In this document: one piece after another, positions 45,389 to 56,723 of the stretch
Layout of the letters: the number at the start of each line of letters is the position of its first letter
Position numbering within the stretch: the first letter of the stretch is position 1
NCBI RefSeq assembly: GCF_020037125.1
Contig: NZ_JAIQDG010000027.1
Coordinates: 62,001 to 126,000 of the forward strand
DNA: 64,000 bases
Reading direction: 5' to 3'
Source: Myxococcus sp. RHSTA-1-4
GTDB lineage: Bacteria; Myxococcota; Myxococcia; Myxococcales; Myxococcaceae
Position numbers and translations under genes: made by a program
The notes under the pieces: model-generated
Told to the model about the DNA's origin: nothing
Seen by the model: the letters and a program-made list of their open reading frames with translations, nothing else
Database searches by the model: none

Positions 45389-46216
45389 TCAGCCTGCTTC
45401 GGCTGATGGGGCCCATGGGAGGGCCTCCACGGCGCAGCCCGCCCTGCGGGCAAGCTCCATCAGCAGCAGCTCCCGCTGGACGCGCAGGTCGAGCTGCCGC
45501 CGCTGCTGGTGCTTGAGGAAGTGGAGTCCGTGGACCACCTCCATCATCGTCGCCTCTCCCGCGCCCAGGCCCAGGATGACGGCGCCCAGGGCCTCCTCGG
45601 CCACCGGCAGGAGCTGGTCCTCCAGCGCGCCCAGCCTCCGGTCCAGCGCCGTCAGCTCCGTCACCAGCCGGTCCACCTCCGGAGGCAGCGCCGCGGCGCG
45701 GCCCGTGCGCGCGAAGACGAGGCCCGCCAGCGCCTCGCGGTCCAGCTCCCCGTCCCGGCTCCAGGGCGGGGCGCGCTCCCCTTGGAGCACCTGGAGGTCC
45801 GGGTCCAGCTTCCCCAGCCTCGCCAGAAGCTCCGCGCGCGCGTCCGCCAGCAGCTGAATCTCCCCATCCGCGGCCAGGGCCTCCGCCTCCAGCATCACCC
45901 GCTCGTGCGCGAACACGGCCTCCGGGGGCGAGTCGGCGGAGAGCAGGATGAGCCGCTCCAGGAACTCGCGCACGCCCTCTTCAATGGCACGAGCCTCGCC
46001 GTTGTGGCGCAGCCAGAGCCGCACGCGCGCCGCGTCCCTCCCCGGCGACTCCAGGAAGCGCGCCAGCGACAGCTCCGGCGCGCGCGGGGCCTCCTTCGCG
46101 GCGGCCGGGCGCTTGGGGGCCATGAGGGGGGAGCCCGGCTCCAGCCCGCTCGCCTGCCCCGTACCGGCGGCGAGGAGCAGGCACAGGCACATCGGTATCA
46201 CGTCGCGCATGGCCAT
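45389..46216 (-). CDS. Exported helical protein resembling half of a TolC-type efflux protein
   Basis: This 275-residue protein has a signal peptide (MAMRDVIPMCLCLLLAAGTG) and then long amphipathic helices. The last 90 residues resemble the final coiled-coil pair of outer-membrane efflux proteins, with VAEEALGAVILGLGAGEATMMEVVHGLHFLKHQ matching the usual GxxxxxEVLDAQ pattern. Full OEP proteins are about 420-480 residues with two repeats, and this is roughly one. The start at 46216 follows GGGAG by five bases. No transporter partners are adjacent. It may be a degenerate or specialised relative, and function is unknown. Confidence 0.5.
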   Translation of the reverse strand: MAMRDVIPMCLCLLLAAGTGQASGLEPGSPLMAPKRPAAAKEAPRAPELSLARFLESPGRDAARVRLWLRHNGEARAIEEGVREFLERLILLSADSPPEAVFAHERVMLEAEALAADGEIQLLADARAELLARLGKLDPDLQVLQGERAPPWSRDGELDREALAGLVFARTGRAAALPPEVDRLVTELTALDRRLGALEDQLLPVAEEALGAVILGLGAGEATMMEVVHGLHFLKHQQRRQLDLRVQRELLLMELARRAGCAVEALPWAPSAEAG

Positions 46217-46396
46217 GAAGGCTCCCATCGCCGGCACCGGGGAGGTCCGGCATCTCCGGGTTGAGCAAGCCCCGCGCCACGGGCTTCTCGCTGGAGAGCC
46301 GGGATTCCGGACGCAGGAATTGCGCGCGGAGGGGGCTCGCGGGAGGGGCGCGCAGAATCTGCGCCGGGAGCTGTTCAGACAGGCGGGAGGAGTCCG

Positions 46397-46423
46397 CCCC
46401 CGCTCATCGGGGCTGAGCGGGGG
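46397..46423 (-). terminator. Hairpin after the BON-SRPBCC gene
   Basis: CCCCCGCTCA and TGAGCGGGGG form a perfect ten-base-pair stem with a seven-base loop, starting ten bases beyond the stop codon on the minus strand. Confidence 0.55.
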
Positions 46424-46432
46424 CACGGCGTG

Positions 46433-47614
46433 TCAGTGCATCGTCGTCGGGGACGTGCGCCCGGGCGCGAGCTGCTCGCGTGTCACCGTCTCATGGCCGG
46501 TGGCCTTGCCGCGCTCCAGCAGGGACTTGAAGCGCAGCAGGTCGTCATCCATCTGCTTCTTCGGGTCGGCGCCCAGCAGCTTCGCGAAGGCGTGGCCGAT
46601 GGCGCCAGCGGGTGGGTTGTACGAGAGGCGGATGTCCACCCGCGTCCCGCCGCCCGGCGTGGGCTCGAAGTGGATGATGCCCGAGTTCTTCACCATCGTG
46701 CCCTTCACGCTCCGCCATGCGAGCACCTGGTTGGGGATGCGCTTGGTGATGATGGCGTCCCATTCGAAGTGCGTGCCCGCGGGGCCCTGCACCCTCCAGT
46801 GAGAGCGCTCGTCGTCGCTCACGCGGACCTCGTCCACGTGGGTCATGAAGCGCGGGAAGTTCTGCATCGCGCTCCAGAAGGCGAACACCTCCTCCACCGG
46901 CGCATTCACGGTGATGTCCTTCTGGAGCGTGATGGCGCGCGTGCCGGCGCCCACGCCCGTGAGGCGCTTCGCGTCCAGGTTGGTGAGGGCCCGGATGCCG
47001 AGCACCAGTCCACCGAGGCCGGCCAGCGTGCCGATGAGGCCCCGCTGCCAGAAGCCCCACCCCGTCAGCGTCAGCCCTCCCAGCGTGCCGAACAGGCGCG
47101 CCGTGGGAGACCAGTGGTTCTGGATGAAGGGCCACGCCTCACCGAGCCGCGCCACTCCGCCTTGCAGGTCCGGATGGGTTCCGGGCTCCGGGTATGGGTT
47201 CAGCCGGTTGTCCACGCCCCGGACGCCGCGCACCCGGCCGATGCGCGGCACCACGCGCTTCAACTCGTGGAGCAGGATGGCGCCCTCCAGCACCACCGTG
47301 CCGTCCCGCGCGGAGACGTGGACCGCACCGGGGTGCGAGCACACACGGCCCAGCGCCGAGCGCACGCGTTCCTCCAGTGTCACGTCATCCACCGGACGAG
47401 AGCGCAGCTTGCGGAAGGACTCGAAGAAAACGCCGCGGGTGCGGTGGGACAGGTCTCTCGCCACGATGCCCACCGCGCCGCTGGCTTCATGCGCGGCGTG
47501 AACGGCCCGGCCCTGCAGGTGTGCCCTCCGCCAACGTCCACTGCGGGGGTCCGCCCAGTACATCAGCCCCGCCCCCATCCCCACTCCGCCGATTCCCCAC
47601 CAGGCAGCCTTCAT
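46433..47614 (-). CDS. Membrane protein with BON and SRPBCC domains
   Basis: This 393-residue protein has an N-terminal hydrophobic stretch (GIGGVGMGAGLMYW). A BON domain follows near 75-140 (VHVSARDGTVVLEGAI, then RGVRGVDNRLNPY), and hydrophobic helices lie near 175-215. An SRPBCC/polyketide-cyclase-like domain occupies 235-370 (ITVNAPVEEVFAFWSAMQNFPRFM and HFEPTPGGGTRVDIRLSY). BON domains bind phospholipid, and SRPBCC folds hold hydrophobic ligands, so a lipid-related envelope role is likely but unproven. Similar proteins are common in stress-response loci. It is divergent from a phosphoribosyltransferase gene, with two palindromes in the shared upstream region. Confidence 0.83.
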   Translation of the reverse strand: MKAAWWGIGGVGMGAGLMYWADPRSGRWRRAHLQGRAVHAAHEASGAVGIVARDLSHRTRGVFFESFRKLRSRPVDDVTLEERVRSALGRVCSHPGAVHVSARDGTVVLEGAILLHELKRVVPRIGRVRGVRGVDNRLNPYPEPGTHPDLQGGVARLGEAWPFIQNHWSPTARLFGTLGGLTLTGWGFWQRGLIGTLAGLGGLVLGIRALTNLDAKRLTGVGAGTRAITLQKDITVNAPVEEVFAFWSAMQNFPRFMTHVDEVRVSDDERSHWRVQGPAGTHFEWDAIITKRIPNQVLAWRSVKGTMVKNSGIIHFEPTPGGGTRVDIRLSYNPPAGAIGHAFAKLLGADPKKQMDDDLLRFKSLLERGKATGHETVTREQLAPGRTSPTTMH

Positions 47615-47635
47615 TGCGTGTCTCCTGTGTCTTGG

Positions 47636-47685
47636 CGTTCCTTCCACGGAACGTGAAGGCGCTGGTTGCGCGGTGCAGCAACCAG
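47636..47685. promoter_or_regulatory. Two perfect inverted repeats between divergent genes
   Basis: CGTTCC-TTCCAC-GGAACG lies at 47636-47653 and CTGGTTGC-GCGGTGCA-GCAACCAG at 47662-47685. They sit 22-71 bases upstream of the BON-SRPBCC gene, in the 219-base gap it shares with the phosphoribosyltransferase gene. They could be regulator sites for one or both genes. Confidence 0.4.
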
Positions 47686-47833
47686 GAAGGGTGCCCCCGC
47701 CCATGTCATGTCGGAATGCCCGGAGCCCGGGCGGACGGGCAGGCGTTCGCGAGCCGCCCTCGTGGAACGGGGGACGAGAGGTGTCCATTTTCATTCGAGA
47801 GGAGTGTCCCGAACGGGGCGCGAGGAGCGGAAC

Positions 47834-48517
47834 ATGCGAGGGCCCGAGTTCCTGGACCGTTACGAGGGAGGCCTCGTGCTCGCGGGCCTCTTGCGGGCCT
47901 ACGCGCACCAGCCGGACACCGTGGTGCTGGCGCTGCCGAGGGGCGGCGTGCCCGTGGCCTATGAAGTCGCGAGGAAGATGGGCGTGCCGCTGGACGTGTT
48001 CCTGGTGCGCAAGCTGGGGGCGCCCCGGCACGAGGAACTGGCGATGGGGGCCATCGCTTCCGGCGGGGTGCGGGTCCTCAACCGCGAGGTGCTGGATGAG
48101 CTGAACATCTCGGAGGCGCAGATCGACGCCGCCGCCGCGCGCGAGGGATTGGAGCTCCAGCGGCGCGAGCTCCGGTACCGGGAGGGACGGCCGCCGCCGG
48201 ACGTGCGCGGGCGCACGGTCATCCTCGTGGACGATGGCCTGGCCACGGGCACCACGATGCGCGCCGCGGTGGCCGCGCTGCGCCAGCAGGAGCCCGCGCG
48301 AATCGTGGTCGCGGTGCCGGTGGGCGCGGTGGAGTCCTGTGACGACCTGGCGGACGAGGCGGACGAGGTCATCTGCGCCCGCAAGCCGGAGCCGTTCCAT
48401 GCGGTGGGACTGTGGTACCGCGACTTCGCGCAAACCTCGGACGAAGAGGTGCGCGAGCTGCTGGCCCGCGAGGCCCGGGAGCGGAACGCGGGCCTGGAGC
48501 AGCCTTCCGCGGTGTGA
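47834..48517 (+). CDS. Phosphoribosyltransferase-like protein
   Basis: This 227-residue type I phosphoribosyltransferase has the PRPP-binding loop VILVDDGLATGTTM near residue 133. It begins with the segment ALPRGGVPVAYEVARKM. This subgroup (ComF/YcdX-unrelated, often annotated only as phosphoribosyltransferase) is usually found beside dienelactone hydrolases or stress genes, and the base it acts on is unknown. GAGGAG lies just before the ATG. It is divergent from the BON-SRPBCC gene. Confidence 0.8.
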   Translation: MRGPEFLDRYEGGLVLAGLLRAYAHQPDTVVLALPRGGVPVAYEVARKMGVPLDVFLVRKLGAPRHEELAMGAIASGGVRVLNREVLDELNISEAQIDAAAAREGLELQRRELRYREGRPPPDVRGRTVILVDDGLATGTTMRAAVAALRQQEPARIVVAVPVGAVESCDDLADEADEVICARKPEPFHAVGLWYRDFAQTSDEEVRELLAREARERNAGLEQPSAV

Positions 48518-48696
48518 GGGCACGGCTGTTGCCGCGGCGGGGTATGGACGACCCGGCGGAAGGGGATGCACATACAAGCGGATTGATGACGACCCACCGG
48601 GTGCCTCATCAAACTGATGAAATACGAACCTTGAGTGTGAGCTTGAAAATACATACCGTGAAGTCGTCGCAAATCGCGACACTCACGGGAGAATGA

Positions 48697-49470
48697 ATGA
48701 AGCTGTCGAAGATGGCTTTGACTCTTGCGTTGGTGCCAGCCCTCTCTCAGGTGGCGAGTGCCGAAGCGCCCCTCGAACACGGAGCACCGGCCGAAGTCGA
48801 AATCGCGAATCAGGCGGCAATCAAGAACGAACGAGCGTTCCTCGCCTCCGCCGGTCCCGAGTGGAAGCGGATTGACGACGGAGCCTACGCCGCACGCGCC
48901 AGCAATGGCATCAGCTACACCGTGTTTCATGGCGCGGCGGGGAAGGACAGCGTGGTGCGCGACCTGTGGCGGGAGCTCGCGCAACTGGAGGCGAAGAAGC
49001 ACTCGAGCATCCAGCAGGAGCGAGACGGGGCGCTCTCCAGGGAGCAGTCGATTCTCGAAAGCCTGCGTCAGCTCGAAGAGCCGGATGCCAATCTCGATGC
49101 AGGCTCCGCCTCCTATGTGTGTGTGCCCTTTGGTGCTGTGTCCACCTTCGAGGTGGGGTTCTATGGCACGTTGGTCTACGGGCGGATAACGTCGACACTG
49201 GGGTATGACGACTGGGGATTTCCGATCCCGATTGGTGCCGCCTACGCCCGCGTCGAGGCGACGGATCTCAGTACCGGGTACACCCTCAGCGCGTATAGCT
49301 ACGATTGGGTGGGACAGGAGCTCTCGGTCTCGCTGAATACGAGCAATAACTGGGACTGCGGGATGAGGACGGTGCAGCGCGTGCAGGGTTGCGGCAGCTT
49401 CTATGAGGTGCGGCGCGAGGCGTCGTGCTCCTCGCTGCCCGCGTATTCAGAGGTTGTGACGCAGTATTGA
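48697..49470 (+). CDS. Secreted protein of unknown function
   Basis: I do not recognise this 257-residue protein. It has a clean signal peptide (MKLSKMALTLALVPALSQVASA, cleavage after VASA), a helical charged region to about residue 145, and a beta-rich, Tyr/Ser/Thr-rich domain. The domain has several cysteines (YVCVPFGAVSTF, WDCGMRTVQRVQGCG and ASCSSL). Codon use is visibly less GC-biased than in its neighbours, and the upstream 180 bases are also A/T-richer. That suggests relaxed selection or horizontal acquisition. A strong hairpin terminates the gene. Confidence 0.65.
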   Translation: MKLSKMALTLALVPALSQVASAEAPLEHGAPAEVEIANQAAIKNERAFLASAGPEWKRIDDGAYAARASNGISYTVFHGAAGKDSVVRDLWRELAQLEAKKHSSIQQERDGALSREQSILESLRQLEEPDANLDAGSASYVCVPFGAVSTFEVGFYGTLVYGRITSTLGYDDWGFPIPIGAAYARVEATDLSTGYTLSAYSYDWVGQELSVSLNTSNNWDCGMRTVQRVQGCGSFYEVRREASCSSLPAYSEVVTQY

Positions 49471-49485
49471 GCGGAGAAGGGGGGC

Positions 49486-49520
49486 GTCTCTCCCTGGGCT
49501 CGATGAACCCAGGGGGAGAC
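49486..49520 (+). terminator. Terminator hairpin after the secreted-protein gene
   Basis: GTCTC-T-CCCTGGG pairs with CCCAGGG-G-GAGAC, giving 12 Watson-Crick pairs and one G-U pair around a nine-base loop. It lies 15 bases after the stop codon. Confidence 0.6.
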
Positions 49521-49637
49521 CTGCCGCGGAGGGCCCGTCCCCCCGCCCGGCTCCCCGCCGGGGCCTCGGTCCATGGGCCGGCCGCGAGACGACGGGCGGT
49601 GAATCTGGTCTAGGCTCCCGCGGCCCTGTCCGCCGCC

Positions 49638-53119
<3,482 letters not shown>

Positions 53120-53168
53120 GCTGGACAGGCAGCCGGGCCTGGGTGGCAATCCCCTGGAATTTCCTGGA

Positions 53169-53198
53169 CCCGGGGCCATATAGACCCCTGGCCCCGGG
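53169..53198 (+). repeat. Perfect ten-base-pair inverted repeat
   Basis: CCCGGGGCCA and TGGCCCCGGG flank a ten-base A/T-containing loop (TATAGACCCC). It lies between the sigma-54 regulator and the single-receiver gene, ending 17 bases before the GTG. It may be a terminator or a translation-controlling hairpin. Confidence 0.5.
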
Positions 53199-53215
53199 CT
53201 TGCTGAGGGCCGCCC

Positions 53216-53593
53216 GTGGCCCAGAACCTCCTGATTGTCGATGACGAATCCTCCCTCTGCTGGGTGCTGGGGCAGTTCTTCACGAGCGCGGGCTACCGCG
53301 TGGACTCGGCACGGGCGCTCGATGAGGCGCTGGGGCTGATGACGACGGGCCGGTACGACCTGGTCATCAGCGACCTGCGCCTGAGCGGCACGCAGTCCGA
53401 GGAGGGGCTGCTGCTGGCGGACTTCGTGCGCCGGTTCGCGCCGGAGACGCGCGTGGTGCTACTCACGGCCTTCGCCACGCAGGAAATCACCGAGCGGGCG
53501 CGGGAGCTGGGGGTGGACCTGGTGCTGCCCAAGCCACAGCCCCTGCCTGCCCTGGCCCGGCACGTCTCCCAACTCCTCACCGCGGCGCGATGA
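53216..53593 (+). CDS. Single-domain response regulator
   Basis: This 125-residue protein is one receiver domain with intact acidic pocket (LLIVDDES), phosphoacceptor Asp (LVISDLRLSG), the Thr in LLTAFAT and the Lys in VLPKPQP. It begins with GTG at 53216. No output domain is attached. It is four bases upstream of the OmpA-family gene, an unusual pairing that suggests co-transcription with envelope genes. Confidence 0.88.
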   Translation: MAQNLLIVDDESSLCWVLGQFFTSAGYRVDSARALDEALGLMTTGRYDLVISDLRLSGTQSEEGLLLADFVRRFAPETRVVLLTAFATQEITERARELGVDLVLPKPQPLPALARHVSQLLTAAR

Positions 53594-53597
53594 AGAC

Positions 53598-55547
53598 ATG
53601 AACGGCAACGGCACAACGGACACGTGGGAACAGGCCCCGGAAGCCGCCGGCCCGGACGACGGCAGGGACGAGCAGGTGCCCGCCGGCGATTTCCTCGCTC
53701 CGGATGGGGACGACGGCTCCCGGGACGAGGAGGCCGTCGCCTCATTCGCGGAGCGGTTGCACGGGCGGCTGGCGGCGCTGATTGCCGGCCTGGTGATGGT
53801 GGTGGCCCTCCCCGGTGGCGTGGCCATGGCCCAGCCGGCGGCGTCCCAGGCCATCGACGTGCAGCAGTACAAGCCGGGGCCGGGCGCGTATGACGTGCTG
53901 GGCCTGCACGGCGCGCGCGTGGGTCCGCACCGGGGCTGGAACCTGGGGGTGTCGCTCAACTACGCGGACGACCCGCTCAACGTGCTGGACCCGCGCGAGG
54001 ACGCGTTCGTCTACCGCATCGTCGACAGCCAGCTCACGCTGGATTTGATGGGCGCCGTCGCCCTCTTCGGCTGGCTGGAGCTGGGCGCATCGCTGCCCGT
54101 GTCCACCACGACGTCCGAGCCGGCCGGCCCCATCTCCCCGAGCTTCGCCAGCGGCGTGGAGGCCACGGGCGTGGGCGACCTGCGGCTGGTGCCCAAGGTG
54201 CGGCTGCTGTCCACCGGGGACGGCCTGCACCTGGCCTTCGTGGCGCCGGTGACGCTGCCCACCTCGGGTGGCTCGAAGTTCCTGGGCTCGGACGGCCTGA
54301 CCTTCCAGCCGCGCTTCGTGGCCGAGTGGGCCGGCACGCCGGTGCGCCTGCTGGCCAACGTGGGCCTCAACCTGCGGCGCGAGGCACGACTGCGCAACCT
54401 GCGCGTGGGGAACGAGCTGACCTACGGCGTGGGCGCGGAGGTGCCGCTGACGCAGGCGCTGTCCGCGGAGGCCACGCTGGCGGGTGCGCTGGGGCTGAAG
54501 GAGACGAACACGGAGGAGCGCCCGCTGGAGGTGCTCGGCGCGCTGAAGTACCGCTTCCGGGAGGGGCTGGCCGCGCACGTGGGCGCCGGGCCGGGCCTCA
54601 CGCGTGGCTACGGCACGCCGGGCTTCCGCGTGCTCGCGGGGCTGTCGTGGACCGCTGCCTCGCCCGCTTCCGCGCCCGCCGCCACTCCGGGCGCCGTGGC
54701 CTGCGCGGCGGGGCCCGAGGACTTCGACGGCTTCCAGGACGACGACGACTGCCTCGACCCGGACGATGACGCCGACGGCATCCTCGACGGCCCGGACGTG
54801 TGCCCGGGCGAGCCGGAGACGGTCAACGGCTACCAGGACGCGGATGGCTGCCCGGACACCCCGGACGCGTGGCGGCCGGTGGCCTCGAACAGCGGCCAGC
54901 CCTCCGGGGCTCCGGCGCCGCTGGCGCTGCCGCCCCCGGCCGTGGACTCGGATGGGGATGGACTGCTGGATGTCGAGGACCGGTGCCCCGGCGCGGCCGA
55001 GGACCTGGACGGCTTCGAGGACGCGGACGGCTGCCCGGAGACGGACAATGACCGTGACGGGCTGGCGGACGCGTCGGATGCGTGCCCGCTGGAGGCCGAG
55101 GTCATCAACGGCGCGAAGGACGACGACGGGTGCCCGGACAAGGGCCAGTCGCAGGTGCGGGTGGAGGGCTCGCGCATCCTCATCCTGGACAAGGTCTATT
55201 TCGCCACGGGCAAGGACATCATCCTCGACAAGTCCTTCCCGCTGCTGAAGCAGGTGGCGTCGGTGCTGAGGGCGAACCCGCAGCTCGCGCTGGTGCGGGT
55301 GGAGGGACACACGGACGACCAGGGCTCTGACACGAGCAACCTGGACCTGTCTCAGCGCCGCGCCAACAACGTGCGTGCCTTCCTGGTGAAGGAGGGCATC
55401 AGCGAGGTGCGACTGGAGGCGGTGGGCCACGGCGAGACGAAGCCGGTGGACACCAACGCAACGCCGAAGGGGCGCGAGAACAACCGCCGTGTCGAGTTCA
55501 ACATCGTGAAGGTCGCCGAGCCCTCGGCGGCGGGAGGGACGCCGTGA
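53598..55547 (+). CDS. OmpA-family outer-membrane protein with TSP3-type repeats
   Basis: This 649-residue protein has a beta-barrel-like region (about 95-350). An Asp-rich calcium-binding segment follows, with thrombospondin type 3-like repeats (about 370-530; units such as DDDADGILDGPDVCPGE and DNDRDGLADASDACP). The OmpA C-terminal peptidoglycan-binding domain is at 545-640 (VEGHTDDQGSDTSNLDLSQRRANNV). Before the hydrophobic export helix (about 55-78, ending in VAMAQPAA) there is an acidic 50-residue extension, which is odd for a secreted protein. A TTG codon near residue 53 could be the true start. It is followed directly by a FecR-domain gene. Confidence 0.87.
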   Translation: MNGNGTTDTWEQAPEAAGPDDGRDEQVPAGDFLAPDGDDGSRDEEAVASFAERLHGRLAALIAGLVMVVALPGGVAMAQPAASQAIDVQQYKPGPGAYDVLGLHGARVGPHRGWNLGVSLNYADDPLNVLDPREDAFVYRIVDSQLTLDLMGAVALFGWLELGASLPVSTTTSEPAGPISPSFASGVEATGVGDLRLVPKVRLLSTGDGLHLAFVAPVTLPTSGGSKFLGSDGLTFQPRFVAEWAGTPVRLLANVGLNLRREARLRNLRVGNELTYGVGAEVPLTQALSAEATLAGALGLKETNTEERPLEVLGALKYRFREGLAAHVGAGPGLTRGYGTPGFRVLAGLSWTAASPASAPAATPGAVACAAGPEDFDGFQDDDDCLDPDDDADGILDGPDVCPGEPETVNGYQDADGCPDTPDAWRPVASNSGQPSGAPAPLALPPPAVDSDGDGLLDVEDRCPGAAEDLDGFEDADGCPETDNDRDGLADASDACPLEAEVINGAKDDDGCPDKGQSQVRVEGSRILILDKVYFATGKDIILDKSFPLLKQVASVLRANPQLALVRVEGHTDDQGSDTSNLDLSQRRANNVRAFLVKEGISEVRLEAVGHGETKPVDTNATPKGRENNRRVEFNIVKVAEPSAAGGTP

Positions 55548-56713
55548 AACGCGCTGCTCCGTGGATGATGGTGTGGGTGCTCCAGGCCACTCCCGCCCTG
55601 GCGGTGGACGCCGGGGAACCCTGTGGTGGCGTGCGCTTCGAAAGCGGACGCATCGAGACGGGCCGGCCGCTCGCCCCGAAGGGGCCGGAGACGGAGGCCT
55701 GCCTGAAGCACGTGGCCGAGGCGCTCAAGGCGAGGCCGGCCATCCGCTCGGTGACGCTGGCGGCGAGGCTGCCGGACGCGGAGCGGCTGGACGGCCAGGG
55801 ACTGGCGGTGGCGAAGGCCGCGGCGGAGGTGCTGGTGGCCGCGGGCGTGCCCCGCACGCGGGTGTCGGCGGTGGCGCCTCCGGCCGTGCCGGGCGAGCCG
55901 GGCCAGCTCCAGCTCGCCTATGTCGAGCGGCCCGCGCAGCCGGTGGTGGCCCGGCTGCGAGCGGCCAGCGGCGACGTGTCCGCGGGCACGGTTCCCGCGG
56001 AGCTGCGTCCGAGGACGACGGGCGACGCGCTCTACGCGGGCGAGCTGCTGCTCACCGGAAAGGGAGCGCGCGCGGAGCTGGCGCTGGCGGACGGCAGCAC
56101 GGTGCGGCTGATGGAGGACGGCATGCTGCGGCTGGGCGCCCTGGAGCTGATGGCCAACCTGCGGCGCAAGGTCCAGCTCGAGCTGCTGCGGGGCACGGTG
56201 GAGACAGTCGCTGCGCCCGGTGGCGAGGGCTCCATCTTCGAGGTGCGCACGCGCGGCGCGGTGGCCGGCGTGCGCGGCACCCAGTTCCGTGTCTCCGCGC
56301 AGGAGGACGGCATCAGCCGGCTGGAGACGCTGGAAGGCCGGGTGGGTCTCATCGCGAAGAAGGGAGACCTGGACGTCGTCGGTGGCTACGGCTCGCGGGC
56401 GATGCCGGACGGCGCCACGGAGCCGCCGCGCCCGCTGCTGGTGGCCCCGACGATGGTGGACCCGCGCGACGGCACCTTCCCGGTGGCGCCGAAGCTGACC
56501 TGGGCGGCCGTGAGCGGAGCCCGGAGGTACCGGGTGGAGGTGGCGCGCACGGCGGACTTCGGCGCGGGCGTGCGGACGTATGACGCCCGGGGCGCGGAGC
56601 TGGAGGTGCCGGACCTGGGCGAGGGCAAGTGGTTCTGGCGGGTGCTGGCGGTGGACGCTGACGGCTTCATCGGCTTCCCGTCGAAAATCTTCGCCTTCGA
56701 CGTGCGGCCCTGA
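55544..56713 (+). CDS. FecR-domain exported protein
   Basis: This 389-residue protein has a signal peptide (ending in TPALAVDA), an OmpA-like N-terminal stretch of alternating helices and strands, and a FecR domain near 150-290. The FecR domain shows the core pattern GDALYAGELLLTGKGARAEL, DGSTVRLMEDGML and TRGAVAGVRGTQFRV. The C-terminal 90 residues resemble a fibronectin III-like fold (APKLTWAAVSGARRYRVEVA). Stand-alone periplasmic FecR proteins without a sigma-factor partner are frequent beside CHASE2 proteins. The GTG start overlaps the OmpA gene's stop. Confidence 0.87.
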   Translation: MKRAAPWMMVWVLQATPALAVDAGEPCGGVRFESGRIETGRPLAPKGPETEACLKHVAEALKARPAIRSVTLAARLPDAERLDGQGLAVAKAAAEVLVAAGVPRTRVSAVAPPAVPGEPGQLQLAYVERPAQPVVARLRAASGDVSAGTVPAELRPRTTGDALYAGELLLTGKGARAELALADGSTVRLMEDGMLRLGALELMANLRRKVQLELLRGTVETVAAPGGEGSIFEVRTRGAVAGVRGTQFRVSAQEDGISRLETLEGRVGLIAKKGDLDVVGGYGSRAMPDGATEPPRPLLVAPTMVDPRDGTFPVAPKLTWAAVSGARRYRVEVARTADFGAGVRTYDARGAELEVPDLGEGKWFWRVLAVDADGFIGFPSKIFAFDVRP

Positions 56714-56723
56714 GTCACGCCCC

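Noticed and set aside
53148..53175. Sigma-54 promoter before the single-receiver gene
   Set aside because: TGGCAA is present but no GC dinucleotide occurs ten bases after the GG pair.
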